From Peribacillus simplex (lineage in GTDB: Bacteria; Bacillota; Bacilli; Bacillales; DSM-1321), in the NCBI RefSeq assembly GCF_900156045.1, contig NZ_FTMX01000003.1:248001-312000 (forward strand): a stretch of DNA of 64,000 nucleotides, in the 5' to 3' direction. Below, piece after piece: positions 20,192 through 28,094 of the stretch (position 1 is its first letter; every line of letters begins with the position of its first letter). The notes under the pieces are model-generated. The model saw nothing but the letters and a program-made list of their open reading frames with translations. It searched no databases and was not told where the DNA came from. The position numbers and the translations under genes are program-made.

Positions 20192-22414
20192 TTGGACGAA
20201 TCAATATTAGGAAGACTTGGCAGGATGATGACTGGAAAAACCAGTCGTTGGGCTATCATTGCTGTATGGATAATTGCAGCTATTGCATTAACCTTCACAT
20301 TGCCTGCCGTTAATGATCGAACAGCAAATAATGCCGCAGACTTGCCTGAAGACTCACCTTCTGTCGTGGCTGATGAACTTATTAAAGAAGAGTTTCCAAA
20401 ATCCTCTGGATTACCTGCCCTCCTTACATGGCATCGGGAAAGTGGACTGACAGAGGCCGACTTGGCTGAAATTCAGTACCTTTCCAAAGAACTGACAGAT
20501 AACCCATTGACACAGCAATCCTTTTTACCGCCGCTTCATGAAATTCCGTTGCCTGCTCTTCAAGGATCGGTTTCAGAAGATGGAACGACTTTCGTACAGC
20601 CGCTTTTCTTTAAAGAAAAGACCGAGACTGAAATTCTCGAAAAAAATCTTGAAAGCATTAATGAAGCTGTATCGGAACGCATTGGATCGGACCCATTCAA
20701 GGTCCCGACGGATTCAGATGATTTATCCCTTCGAGTGACAGGCCCTGTAGGGATATCCGTCGATGCAACGGGTTTATTTTCAGGTGCTGATTTCAAATTG
20801 CTGTTAGCGACGGTAATACTAGTACTTGTCGTGTTATTACTCATTTACCGCTCTCCTCTTTTAGCCATCATTCCTCTAATCGGAGTGGGCTTCGCCTATA
20901 TTGTCACGAGCCCGATTCTAGGATTCATGGCAGATCATGGTTGGATTACAGTCGATTCACAGGCAATTTCAATCATGACCGTATTATTATTCGGTGCCGG
21001 AACGGATTACTGTCTATTTTTAATTTCTCACTACAGAAGTGAATTAAGGAATCATGAAAGCAAACGGAAGGCCATGATCGCCGCATTTAAAGATTCATCA
21101 GGCGCCATTGCGATGAGCGGCCTTACGATCGTCATCTCCCTGCTAACATTGCTTGTAGCCAAATACGGAGCCTATCACCGTTTCGCTGTACCATTCAGCT
21201 TGTCCATTTTTATCATGATGCTCGCAGCTTTAACACTTGTACCGGCATTGCTTTCTGTATTCGGAAGGGCTTCCTTCTTCCCGATCGTTCCGCGTACACC
21301 TGAAATGGAAGAAGCACGGGCCAAGAAGAAGGGAAAACCCGTCAAAAAGCATAAAGAAGGCCGCATCGGTAACTGGATTGGTCATATCGTCACGACCAAA
21401 CCATGGACTGTCATTCTTACATGCCTAGTCATCTTCAGTGTTTTAGCTGGATATTCTTCACAAATAAAATATTCATATGATATTCTCTCTTCCTTCCCTG
21501 AAGATATGAACTCCCGTGAAGGCTATTCTGTCATTTCCGATTCGTACTCACCTGGCGAACTGGCACCAGCCACAGTGGTCATCGATACGGATGGAAAAGA
21601 TATCGATTTAGCGCCGGCATTAGAAGGAATGAATATTGTTGAAAGTGTTGCCGATCCAGTCACAAGTAAATTCAATAAAGATTTGCAATCCTATGAGGTC
21701 ACCTTCAACTTGAACCCATATGCTATCGAGACCATTGATTCCATTCCGGAAATCCGCAAAATGGCGGAGAGAGAACTGAAGGCCGCCAATATATCTTCCG
21801 TTGATGAAAAGGTTTGGATTGGCGGGCAAACTGCGGCGCAATTCGATAAAAGGGATACCGTAAAATCTGATGAATTCATGATCATCCCGATCATCATCGT
21901 CCTGATTTCCTTGCTCCTTTTAGCGTACTTGCGATCTGTGATAGCCATGGTGTATTTAATGGGGACAGTCATTCTCTCATTCTTTGCCGCTATGGGCTTA
22001 GGTTGGTTAATCCTACACTATTTCATGGGTGTAGATGCCATAGAGGGGACCATTCCACTTTATTCTTTCGTATTCCTGGTTGCACTTGGAGAGGATTATA
22101 ACATTTTCATGGTTTCAAGCATTTGGCGTAAGAAAGAAACAATGCCAATCAAGCAGGCCATCAGAAAAGGCGTTGCCGAAACTAGCGGAGTCATCACTTC
22201 AGCCGGAATAATCTTGGCAGCCACTTTTTCCGTTCTAGCCACACTTCCGATTCAAGTATTGGTTCAATTCGGTCTCATTACTGCTCTTGGTGTCTTAATG
22301 GACACATTCATTGTGCGCCCGTTCCTTGTTCCTGCAATCACCGCCTTACTTGGCCGCCGTGCTTTTTGGCCGAGTAAAGTGACCAATCAAGAAGAGAAAG
22401 AGCATGCCAATTAA
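20192..22414 (+). CDS. MMPL/RND-family membrane transporter, YdfJ-like
   Basis: A ~740-aa transporter with two halves, each one membrane segment, a large extracytoplasmic domain and about five more segments. Sterol-sensing/MMPL-type helices are visible around VVLLLIYRSPLLAIIPLIG and VLISLLLLAYLRSVIAMVYL. Conserved Asp residues in FGAGTDYCLFLI and VALGEDYNIFMV mark the proton-relay positions. Related proteins (B. subtilis YdfJ/YdgH) export lipids or toxic compounds; the substrate here is unknown. GTG 20183 has no Shine-Dalgarno, whereas TTG 20192 follows GGGGTG at 6 nt, so TTG is preferred with modest confidence. Confidence 0.85.
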   Translation: MDESILGRLGRMMTGKTSRWAIIAVWIIAAIALTFTLPAVNDRTANNAADLPEDSPSVVADELIKEEFPKSSGLPALLTWHRESGLTEADLAEIQYLSKELTDNPLTQQSFLPPLHEIPLPALQGSVSEDGTTFVQPLFFKEKTETEILEKNLESINEAVSERIGSDPFKVPTDSDDLSLRVTGPVGISVDATGLFSGADFKLLLATVILVLVVLLLIYRSPLLAIIPLIGVGFAYIVTSPILGFMADHGWITVDSQAISIMTVLLFGAGTDYCLFLISHYRSELRNHESKRKAMIAAFKDSSGAIAMSGLTIVISLLTLLVAKYGAYHRFAVPFSLSIFIMMLAALTLVPALLSVFGRASFFPIVPRTPEMEEARAKKKGKPVKKHKEGRIGNWIGHIVTTKPWTVILTCLVIFSVLAGYSSQIKYSYDILSSFPEDMNSREGYSVISDSYSPGELAPATVVIDTDGKDIDLAPALEGMNIVESVADPVTSKFNKDLQSYEVTFNLNPYAIETIDSIPEIRKMAERELKAANISSVDEKVWIGGQTAAQFDKRDTVKSDEFMIIPIIIVLISLLLLAYLRSVIAMVYLMGTVILSFFAAMGLGWLILHYFMGVDAIEGTIPLYSFVFLVALGEDYNIFMVSSIWRKKETMPIKQAIRKGVAETSGVITSAGIILAATFSVLATLPIQVLVQFGLITALGVLMDTFIVRPFLVPAITALLGRRAFWPSKVTNQEEKEHAN

Positions 22415-22435
22415 TATAGGCAGTCTTCATAAGAC

Positions 22436-22470
22436 AAAACCCTGTGCCCCATAAATGCACAGGGTTTTTC
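22436..22470 (+). terminator. Terminator after the MMPL transporter
   Basis: Stem AACCCTGTGC/GCACAGGGTT (22438-22447, 22457-22466) with a 9-nt loop followed by TTTC. Confidence 0.85.
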
Positions 22471-22499
22471 ATGTTTTCAAAATTAAGGAAAACTTTCAG

Positions 22500-22528
22500 T
22501 TGACACTATTGATTTAACCTCATATAAT
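22500..22528 (+). promoter_or_regulatory. Consensus SigA promoter of the yceI-like gene
   Basis: TTGACA (22500-22505), exactly 17 bp, TATAAT (22523-22528): a perfect SigA promoter, which implies control by a repressor rather than weak basal elements. Confidence 0.88.
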
Positions 22529-22542
22529 TACATTAAGTTAAG

Positions 22543-22562
22543 ATATCTCAAATTAAAGATAT
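22543..22562 (+). promoter_or_regulatory. Palindromic operator downstream of the yceI promoter
   Basis: ATATCT-N8-AGATAT inverted repeat (TATCTCAAATTAAAGATA inside it) begins 15 bp after the -10 box, so it covers or immediately follows the transcription start. The half-site and spacing resemble the published operator of the MarR-type repressor MhqR (TATCTC...GAGATA), recalled from memory. No regulator gene lies nearby. Confidence 0.6.
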
Positions 22563-22596
22563 ATAAATTCAAGATTAATAATCAGGAGGAATAAAC

Positions 22597-23130
22597 ATGA
22601 CAAATACAAAATGGACAGTCGATCCTACTCACAGTGCTATTGAATTTTCCGTAAAACATATGATGATCGCTAAAGTAAAAGGAAGTTTTAATAAGTTTGA
22701 AGCAAGCATTCTAGCAAACCCATTGGATCTAACGACTGCAGAAATCGATTTTACCGTTGATGTGGCCAGTATCGACACACGCAATGCAGACCGGGATAAT
22801 CACTTGCGTTCCGCTGACTTCTTTGATGTAGAAAACAATCCTACATTAACATTCAAATCAACAAAAATCGTGAAAACGAGTGAAGATGAATACGATGTAA
22901 CCGGAAATGTGACTCTTAATGGAATCACACAAGAAGAAACTTTCAGCATCACCTTCGAAGGCCAAGGAAAAGATCCATGGGGAAATGAAAAAGCAGGATT
23001 TAGCGGCAAAGGGAAAGTCAAACGCAGTGATTATGGTCTAACCTATAACGCGGCATTAGAAACAGGCGGCGTACTGATCGGCGATCAAATCACGCTTACC
23101 ATCGAAATCGAAGCAGCTAAAGAAGCTTAA
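22597..23130 (+). CDS. YceI-family lipid-binding-fold protein
   Basis: A 177-aa protein starting MTNTKWTVDPTHSAIEFSVKH with all YceI features: the WTVDPTHS..F start, DTRNADRDNHLRSADFFD near residue 60-80, and VTLNGITQEETF. The family folds as a lipocalin-like beta barrel that binds isoprenoids or quinone-like amphiphiles. There is no signal peptide, so it is cytoplasmic here. AGGAGG precedes the ATG. A perfect SigA promoter and a palindromic operator upstream suggest strong, inducible expression, possibly by quinones or other electrophiles. Confidence 0.88.
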   Translation: MTNTKWTVDPTHSAIEFSVKHMMIAKVKGSFNKFEASILANPLDLTTAEIDFTVDVASIDTRNADRDNHLRSADFFDVENNPTLTFKSTKIVKTSEDEYDVTGNVTLNGITQEETFSITFEGQGKDPWGNEKAGFSGKGKVKRSDYGLTYNAALETGGVLIGDQITLTIEIEAAKEA

Positions 23131-23182
23131 TGAAAAAAAAGCGAGCCTGCCTACAGTCTTTTTAGGTTTAGTATAATTCGAA

Positions 23183-23229
23183 CATTGATTTCACTTCAGG
23201 CACTCGCTTTCCGCGGGCGGTCCGGGGGG
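23183..23229 (+). repeat. Partial copy of the dispersed GC-rich repeat in a decayed element
   Basis: Contains CAGGCACTCGCTTTCCGCGG and GCGGTCCGGGG, then stops abruptly. About 95 bp later comes AACCCCTTTTGTCTACAAAC (23321 onward), the same right-end motif as in the 12310-12806 relic. The 23140-23376 gap is therefore probably another internally deleted element, without transposase remains. Confidence 0.75.
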
Positions 23230-23345
23230 AAAAATGAATATGGGCTATGGTTCTAATGAAAAGTCTGCAATTTCTCTAAATTTGGTAAAAACAACAGAAG
23301 GGGTTTAGGAAGGCCAATCAAAACCCCTTTTGTCTACAAACTGAA

Positions 23346-23376
23346 GAAGCAGCCATCCCTAGAGGGTGGCTGCTTC
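23346..23376 (-). terminator. Hairpin at the end of the siderophore permease operon
   Basis: Stem GAAGCAGCCA/TGGCTGCTTC (23346-23355, 23367-23376), extended by an inner CCCT/AGGG. It lies 19 bp beyond the permease stop. The T-tracts on both strands are short, so this is a probable but not ideal terminator. Confidence 0.6.
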
Positions 23377-23394
23377 TTTCTGCATTTTCCGGAT

Positions 23395-24450
23395 TTACGA
23401 ATTTCTCGTTTTATATAGTAAATAAATGAAGTATGGTGCCCCGATGCTCGCTGTGAAGACACCAGCCGGTATTTCCAAAGGTGAGAATAAGGTCCGTCCA
23501 ATCAAATCCGCCACCATAACCAGGATGCCCCCAAGCAAAGCTGAAGTGGGCAGTAACACACCAAAACTCGAACCAACCAGCCTTCTGGCCATGTGGGGTG
23601 CCATTAATCCCACAAATCCTATTCCGCCGGCAAAGGCCGTGGATCCACCAATCAAGGCCGTACTGATCATCAATAATGCAAACCGCTGTTTTTGGACATG
23701 GCCCCCAAGCCCCGTTGCAAGGTCATCGCCAAGCTCCTGTAAATTAATATTCCTGGCATACAGGAAGGCGATTAACAGGAATATAATCGTCCATGGTGCC
23801 AGTACAGCGATATTATTCCAGGTGGAGTTTGACACTGACCCCGTGATCCAAAGGTTGGCCTGGCTCGCTTGATAGACTGGGCCAAGAATCATCATCATCG
23901 TAGTGAGTGCCTTCATTAAAGCCATCACCCCGATCCCGATCAACACAAGCCTTATCGGGGGAACTCCATTTTTCCAGGCTAATGAATAAACAAGAAAGGC
24001 CACGACCGTCGCCCCAATGAATGCAGCTAACGGCAGCCAATTGATGCTCACCGTTAAAGAATGATTCTTATCGCTAAAAATGGCCAGGAATCCAACGACC
24101 GCTACAGTCGCTCCTCCTGTTATCCCCAAGATATCCGGGGAAGCAAGTGGATTTCGAATCATCCCTTGAAGGATCCCTCCAGCTACGGCAAGGCCCATCC
24201 CTACCAGCAAGGCAACAATTATTCTAGGCAGGCGGAAAGATTGAATGATAAGCCGATCGCTCTCCGTCCCCCCTCCGATAAAGACCTGGAGGACACTTAA
24301 CGGATTTATATTCATTTCACCCACTCCAGTACTGATCACAAACACTAGTGAAGTGGCTAAAAATAATATGAAAATCACGATCATAGCTTTTTTATCCATC
24401 AAGAATGATATTTTTTCATTAAACAAACGAAAACTCTTATATGACTTCAT
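23395..24450 (-). CDS. FecCD-type siderophore ABC transporter permease (YfhA-like)
   Basis: One of two membrane permeases of a ferric-siderophore importer. The 351-aa protein has ~9-10 hydrophobic segments and FecCD motifs: RLPRIIVALLVGMGLAVAGG near 70-90, NPLASPDILGITGGA, and GGIGFVGLMAPHMARRLVG, the loop that meets the ATPase. It overlaps the other permease by 4 bp (ATGA), so translation is coupled. No ATPase gene is in this cluster, so a shared one such as a YusV-type protein is likely. The pairing with a divergent binding protein matches B. subtilis yfiZ-yfhA/yfiY. Confidence 0.88.
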   Translation of the reverse strand: MKSYKSFRLFNEKISFLMDKKAMIVIFILFLATSLVFVISTGVGEMNINPLSVLQVFIGGGTESDRLIIQSFRLPRIIVALLVGMGLAVAGGILQGMIRNPLASPDILGITGGATVAVVGFLAIFSDKNHSLTVSINWLPLAAFIGATVVAFLVYSLAWKNGVPPIRLVLIGIGVMALMKALTTMMMILGPVYQASQANLWITGSVSNSTWNNIAVLAPWTIIFLLIAFLYARNINLQELGDDLATGLGGHVQKQRFALLMISTALIGGSTAFAGGIGFVGLMAPHMARRLVGSSFGVLLPTSALLGGILVMVADLIGRTLFSPLEIPAGVFTASIGAPYFIYLLYKTRNS

Positions 24451-25451
24451 CGACCGCTGAACCCCTTTCTAGCAATATAGATAAAGAATGGGGTCCCGAT
24501 TATGGCTGTCATGACTCCAACCGGAACTTCTCGAGGCATCAGGATATACCTGGACATGACATCGGCCGCAATCAAAAGCACCGCCCCGAAAAGTCCAGAG
24601 AAGGGAATCAACCAGCGATGATCGATGCCTACTATAGAACGGGTAAGATGCGGAACGACGATTCCTATAAAGCCAATCGGACCCGCAACCGCCACTGATC
24701 CGCCAGCGAGCAGTATGATTGCCAGTCCCAGGACCAGTTTAAGGAAAACTATATTCAGTCCAAGGCCTTTTGCAACATCTTCACCCATTGATAACACATT
24801 CATTTTACCGGACATGATCAAGGCAATGCCCCATCCTACGATAAGATAAGGCAGGACGGCAACTAAATTGTCCAGACTTCTACCGGAAACCGATCCGGCA
24901 AGCCAGAATAGGACTTGATCTAAAAGAGCCTCATTGGAAACAAGAAGACCTTGGGTAAGTGAAGCTACCATGGCCGTCATGGCCGCACCAGCCAATGTCA
25001 GCTTCATCGGTGTCAAGCCGCCGCGTCCCATGCTTCCAATCATATATATGCTTATCGCGGCTATGGCCGCCCCTATGAATGACAGCCATGTGAATACTTG
25101 AAGATTGCTTATCCCAAACACGGTGACCCCAGTGACAACCGCCAACCCCGCCCCGGCGTTGACCCCGAAGATATCTGGAGAGGCCAGTGGGTTTTTAGTT
25201 AGCGTTTGCATCAAAACCCCCGAGATGGCTAAACTTGCACCAATTGCCGAAGCAATCAGGGCACGCGGAAGTCTGACTGATTGAATGACGATGTGTTCAT
25301 TCGTCCCATTGAAATGTGTAAAAGCATCGATCGCCATTTTCCATGTCGTATCTGTATAACCGTATACAATGCTTGAGCACAGTAAAAACAGCAGCAAAAG
25401 AATGGTAATGAACAGCCCCATCCATTTCTGCCATGTATATTTTAATAACAT
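24447..25451 (-). CDS. FecCD-type siderophore ABC transporter permease (YfiZ-like)
   Basis: The partner permease, 334 aa, first in the leftward operon. FecCD motifs: RLPRALIASAIGASLAISG, NPLASPDIFGVNAGAG, and GPIGFIGIVVPHLTRSIVG for ATPase coupling. The start ATG 25451 lies ~60 bp downstream of a TTGACA-N18-TAAAAT promoter next to a Fur-type box, so iron limitation should induce it. Substrate by analogy would be a hydroxycarboxylate/citrate-hydroxamate siderophore, but this cannot be read from the sequence. Confidence 0.88.
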   Translation of the reverse strand: MLLKYTWQKWMGLFITILLLLFLLCSSIVYGYTDTTWKMAIDAFTHFNGTNEHIVIQSVRLPRALIASAIGASLAISGVLMQTLTKNPLASPDIFGVNAGAGLAVVTGVTVFGISNLQVFTWLSFIGAAIAAISIYMIGSMGRGGLTPMKLTLAGAAMTAMVASLTQGLLVSNEALLDQVLFWLAGSVSGRSLDNLVAVLPYLIVGWGIALIMSGKMNVLSMGEDVAKGLGLNIVFLKLVLGLAIILLAGGSVAVAGPIGFIGIVVPHLTRSIVGIDHRWLIPFSGLFGAVLLIAADVMSRYILMPREVPVGVMTAIIGTPFFIYIARKGFSGR

Positions 25452-25487
25452 ATCAAGTTACCTTTCCAATCACGTTTGTATAGTAAT

Positions 25488-25517
25488 ATTTTACTGGTGG
25501 TAACGGGATGATGTCAA
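25488..25517 (-). promoter_or_regulatory. SigA promoter of the permease operon
   Basis: Minus strand TTGACA (25517-25512), 18 bp, TAAAAT (25493-25488). It lies next to the Fur box at 25524-25538. Confidence 0.65.
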
Positions 25518-25523
25518 CGAATT

Positions 25524-25538
25524 TGAGAATCATTTTCA
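25524..25538. promoter_or_regulatory. Fur box 1
   Basis: TGAGAATCATTTTCA matches the 7-1-7 consensus TGATAATNATTATCA at 12 of 14 specified positions. It lies between the two divergent promoters of the siderophore uptake genes. Confidence 0.75.
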
Positions 25539-25546
25539 TTTATATA

Positions 25547-25575
25547 TTGACAGAAAAGTATATTCATTTTATGAT
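25547..25575 (+). promoter_or_regulatory. SigA promoter of the siderophore-binding lipoprotein gene
   Basis: TTGACA (25547-25552), 17 bp, TATGAT (25570-25575). Confidence 0.8.
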
Positions 25576-25587
25576 GATGCTGTTAAG

Positions 25588-25602
25588 TGCGAATGATTAT
25601 CA
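25588..25602. promoter_or_regulatory. Fur box 2
   Basis: TGCGAATGATTATCA, again 12 of 14 matches to the Fur 7-1-7 consensus. It lies about 13 bp after the -10 box, over the expected transcription start of the lipoprotein gene, where Fur would block initiation. Confidence 0.78.
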
Positions 25603-25631
25603 TTTGCTGAAAAACTGGGAGGGATACATAG

Positions 25632-26621
25632 ATGTTTAGATTTAAGTCATTATTAACGATTTTTACAATATTTGCAGTCTTTCTTCTAGCAGCTTGCGGG
25701 AATTCGGATGATAAAGCCGATGGAAATAAAGCTGAAGACAAGAAAGAGGAGAAAGGCTACACAATCGAGCATGCCATGGGCACTGCCGAGTTGAAAGAAA
25801 CGCCTAAAAGAGTGGTCGTTCTGACAAATGAAGGTACTGAAGCATTGCTTGCTTTAGGAATTAAACCTGTCGGTGCCGTTCAATCATGGCTTGGTGACCC
25901 TTGGTACGACCATATTAAAGATGATATGGATGGGGTCGAAGTTGTTGGTGTTGAACATGAAGTTAACTTAGAAAAAATCGCATCACTGAAGCCTGACTTG
26001 ATTATCGGAAGCAAGATACGCCAAGAGGCTGTTTATGATAAATTAAATGCGATCGCCCCTACCGTTTTCTCGGAAACATTAAGAGGAGATTGGAAAGAAA
26101 ACTTTAAACTATATGCAAAAGCCTTGAACCTTGAAGAAAAAGGTAACGAAGTAATTGCAGAATTCGATAAAAACACAGAAGATCTTAAAGCTAAATTGGG
26201 TGATAAAGTAAATCAAGAAGTTTCCATTGTTCGTTTCATGGCTGGAACTACTCGTATTTATTACACAGATTCATTCTCTGGAGTGATTTTCGATCAATTA
26301 GGATTTAAACGTGCAGAACAACAGAAGGAACTATTCACTGCAGACAATAAATTAGGTAACCTTGCCATTGAGGTTGGGAAAGAAGTCATCCCTAAAATGG
26401 ATGGAGATATTCTCTTCTACTTCACTTACGCTCCTGAAGGGGACAAACAGGCCCTAAGCACAGCAAAAGAATGGACTAATGATCCACTTTGGAAAAACCT
26501 TGATGCAGTCAAAAATGGAAATGCCCATGAGGTTAGCGACGCAACTTGGAATACAGCTGGCGGAGTAATAGCAGCTAATAAAATGCTGGACGATATAGAA
26601 AAGATCATGCTTGAAAAGTAA
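25632..26621 (+). CDS. Siderophore-binding lipoprotein (YfiY-like)
   Basis: The extracellular solute-binding component of the ferric-siderophore ABC transporter. The 329-aa protein has a lipoprotein signal with lipobox LLAAC (Cys22), an acidic/Lys linker, then a class III periplasmic-binding fold: KRVVVLTNEGTEALLALGIK, ASLKPDLIIGSKIR and the C-lobe ending ISSTWNTAG-like VSDATWNTAGGVIAANKML. It is divergent from the two permease genes with paired promoters and Fur boxes between, and its own terminator follows. Confidence 0.92.
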   Translation: MFRFKSLLTIFTIFAVFLLAACGNSDDKADGNKAEDKKEEKGYTIEHAMGTAELKETPKRVVVLTNEGTEALLALGIKPVGAVQSWLGDPWYDHIKDDMDGVEVVGVEHEVNLEKIASLKPDLIIGSKIRQEAVYDKLNAIAPTVFSETLRGDWKENFKLYAKALNLEEKGNEVIAEFDKNTEDLKAKLGDKVNQEVSIVRFMAGTTRIYYTDSFSGVIFDQLGFKRAEQQKELFTADNKLGNLAIEVGKEVIPKMDGDILFYFTYAPEGDKQALSTAKEWTNDPLWKNLDAVKNGNAHEVSDATWNTAGGVIAANKMLDDIEKIMLEK

Positions 26622-26630
26622 TATTTTGAA

Positions 26631-26667
26631 AAAAGGCCTTTCTCGATCTATTCGAGAAAGGCCTTTT
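26631..26667. terminator. Bidirectional terminator between lipoprotein gene and minJ
   Basis: Perfect 16-bp stem AAAAGGCCTTTCTCGA/TCGAGAAAGGCCTTTT with a 5-nt loop and flanking A/T runs on both strands; serves the convergent genes. Confidence 0.93.
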
Positions 26668-26686
26668 ATTTTATATTAATGTATCA

Positions 26687-27880
26687 TTAACCCACTTGTC
26701 CGCTTTCCTTTAATTGATCGTCTACGAACAAGATGCCCAATTCGTAATGCTCCCCGTCAAAAAGAGCTCTTTGCACAAAACGTATCTGTTCATTATTATC
26801 GATGACCTCAAGCTTGCAATGTGCCCGGTTTATTTGGAGCGCCCGGTATAACTCTTCTTCTTCCCTGACGACGACCCCATTTATTTTAGAAATGACCTCG
26901 CCTTTTTGCAGCCCCATTTTATCTGCCGGAGATTGAGGGATAACGCCCAAGATCTGGACACCCAGCTTACTTTTCGAAAAATAAAAAGGAAGCTTTTGAT
27001 CCATTGCCTTTTGGGTATAGTGCAGGAATTCACGACCAAGGATTGCTAAAACAGCCGTTATGATTGCCAATGGAGGGTACCAGTATCCCACTGCCGCCAA
27101 TAGCGTAATCACAATTCCCAATGCCCCTACCTTTTTGCCTTGCGCCCTAATGGCCAGTTCCGGAAGCGTCCCATGAACTTTTTGCTTAAAGCCGATTAAC
27201 ATGGGCAGTACGATCGGCGATAGGGACATGTCCCCGATTGAAAAAACCGGATACCAATCGAAAGGCACTGGAAGTTGTCCTCCAGGAATCATGACGAACA
27301 TGGGAATCAGCCAAACTCGCTGTGAAACATACACACCTATCGGCTGCCCCCTCTTGGATACCTCCAACTGAGGAGAGACCTTTTCACTTCCATTGCCAGC
27401 AATCAAAAACCCTTCAACAATCAGTAATAACCCTATCAAAATAACAAGTGTCGGATATACGGACCGATCAAGCTGATTAAAGGCATCCTGAAATAAAGCC
27501 AGCTGGACATCACTATCATTTAAAAAGAAAAGGATGAAGAAGGTGAGTCCCACTGTATAAACGGGGGAAACAAACCTCTTTTTCATGGATAGCATGGACA
27601 AAACCGTAACCACTGCCATGATGAACAGAGCCGCCAAAGGAATGGCTAGTCCAGTAGCCAGCGTGAGGAAGGAAAGGATCAATCCCCATATCAATCCTTG
27701 AGGTAACATGGAACGCAGCTCCATGGAAAAACCGTAAATCTTCGTATTGAAATCATGGCGTTCCCGTTTAACGCGAAGATAGCCGATGAATAAACAATAG
27801 GCAATCGAAACATAAAGCAAAGGATGAAGGAAGAGTTTTCCTAATCCCATTAAGCATGCAATCAGCCAATCCGTTGTCAA
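26687..27880 (-). CDS. minJ: MinJ-like cell-division topological determinant
   Basis: MinJ bridges DivIVA and MinD at poles and septa, restricting FtsZ to midcell, and affects swarming. The 397-aa protein has 7-8 membrane segments in residues ~1-270 and a C-terminal PDZ domain (LGVQILGVIPQSPADKMGLQ region, ~310-385). TTG 27880 is preferred over ATG 27910: it has GGTGG 7 nt upstream, and LTTDWLIAC...FLHP aligns position for position with the B. subtilis N-terminus. Neighbours ctpB, ftsX and ftsE match the B. subtilis region. Confidence 0.85.
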   Translation of the reverse strand: MTTDWLIACLMGLGKLFLHPLLYVSIAYCLFIGYLRVKRERHDFNTKIYGFSMELRSMLPQGLIWGLILSFLTLATGLAIPLAALFIMAVVTVLSMLSMKKRFVSPVYTVGLTFFILFFLNDSDVQLALFQDAFNQLDRSVYPTLVILIGLLLIVEGFLIAGNGSEKVSPQLEVSKRGQPIGVYVSQRVWLIPMFVMIPGGQLPVPFDWYPVFSIGDMSLSPIVLPMLIGFKQKVHGTLPELAIRAQGKKVGALGIVITLLAAVGYWYPPLAIITAVLAILGREFLHYTQKAMDQKLPFYFSKSKLGVQILGVIPQSPADKMGLQKGEVISKINGVVVREEEELYRALQINRAHCKLEVIDNNEQIRFVQRALFDGEHYELGILFVDDQLKESGQVG

Positions 27881-28062
27881 TTTCTTTCCACCATCCTCAA
27901 AAGTAATCAAAATTTTGTCAAATTTCGTTCTGGTCAGTTACCTCCTATTCTATCAAAAATGTAACCTTCATGCCTATTAAGATGCAGAAAAAGTAGCTTT
28001 ATCTTAAGTCTCCCCTATACTGCCTTCATGTTCGCAGGCAAGGCTCGATCAAATGCAAAAGA

Positions 28063-28088
28063 GGCACCGCTCCAAGGGGAACGGTGCC
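28063..28088 (-). terminator. Terminator of ctpB
   Basis: Stem GGCACCG/CGGTGCC with a 12-nt loop, followed on the minus strand by TCTTTTG. Confidence 0.8.
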
Positions 28089-28094
28089 AGCAAT

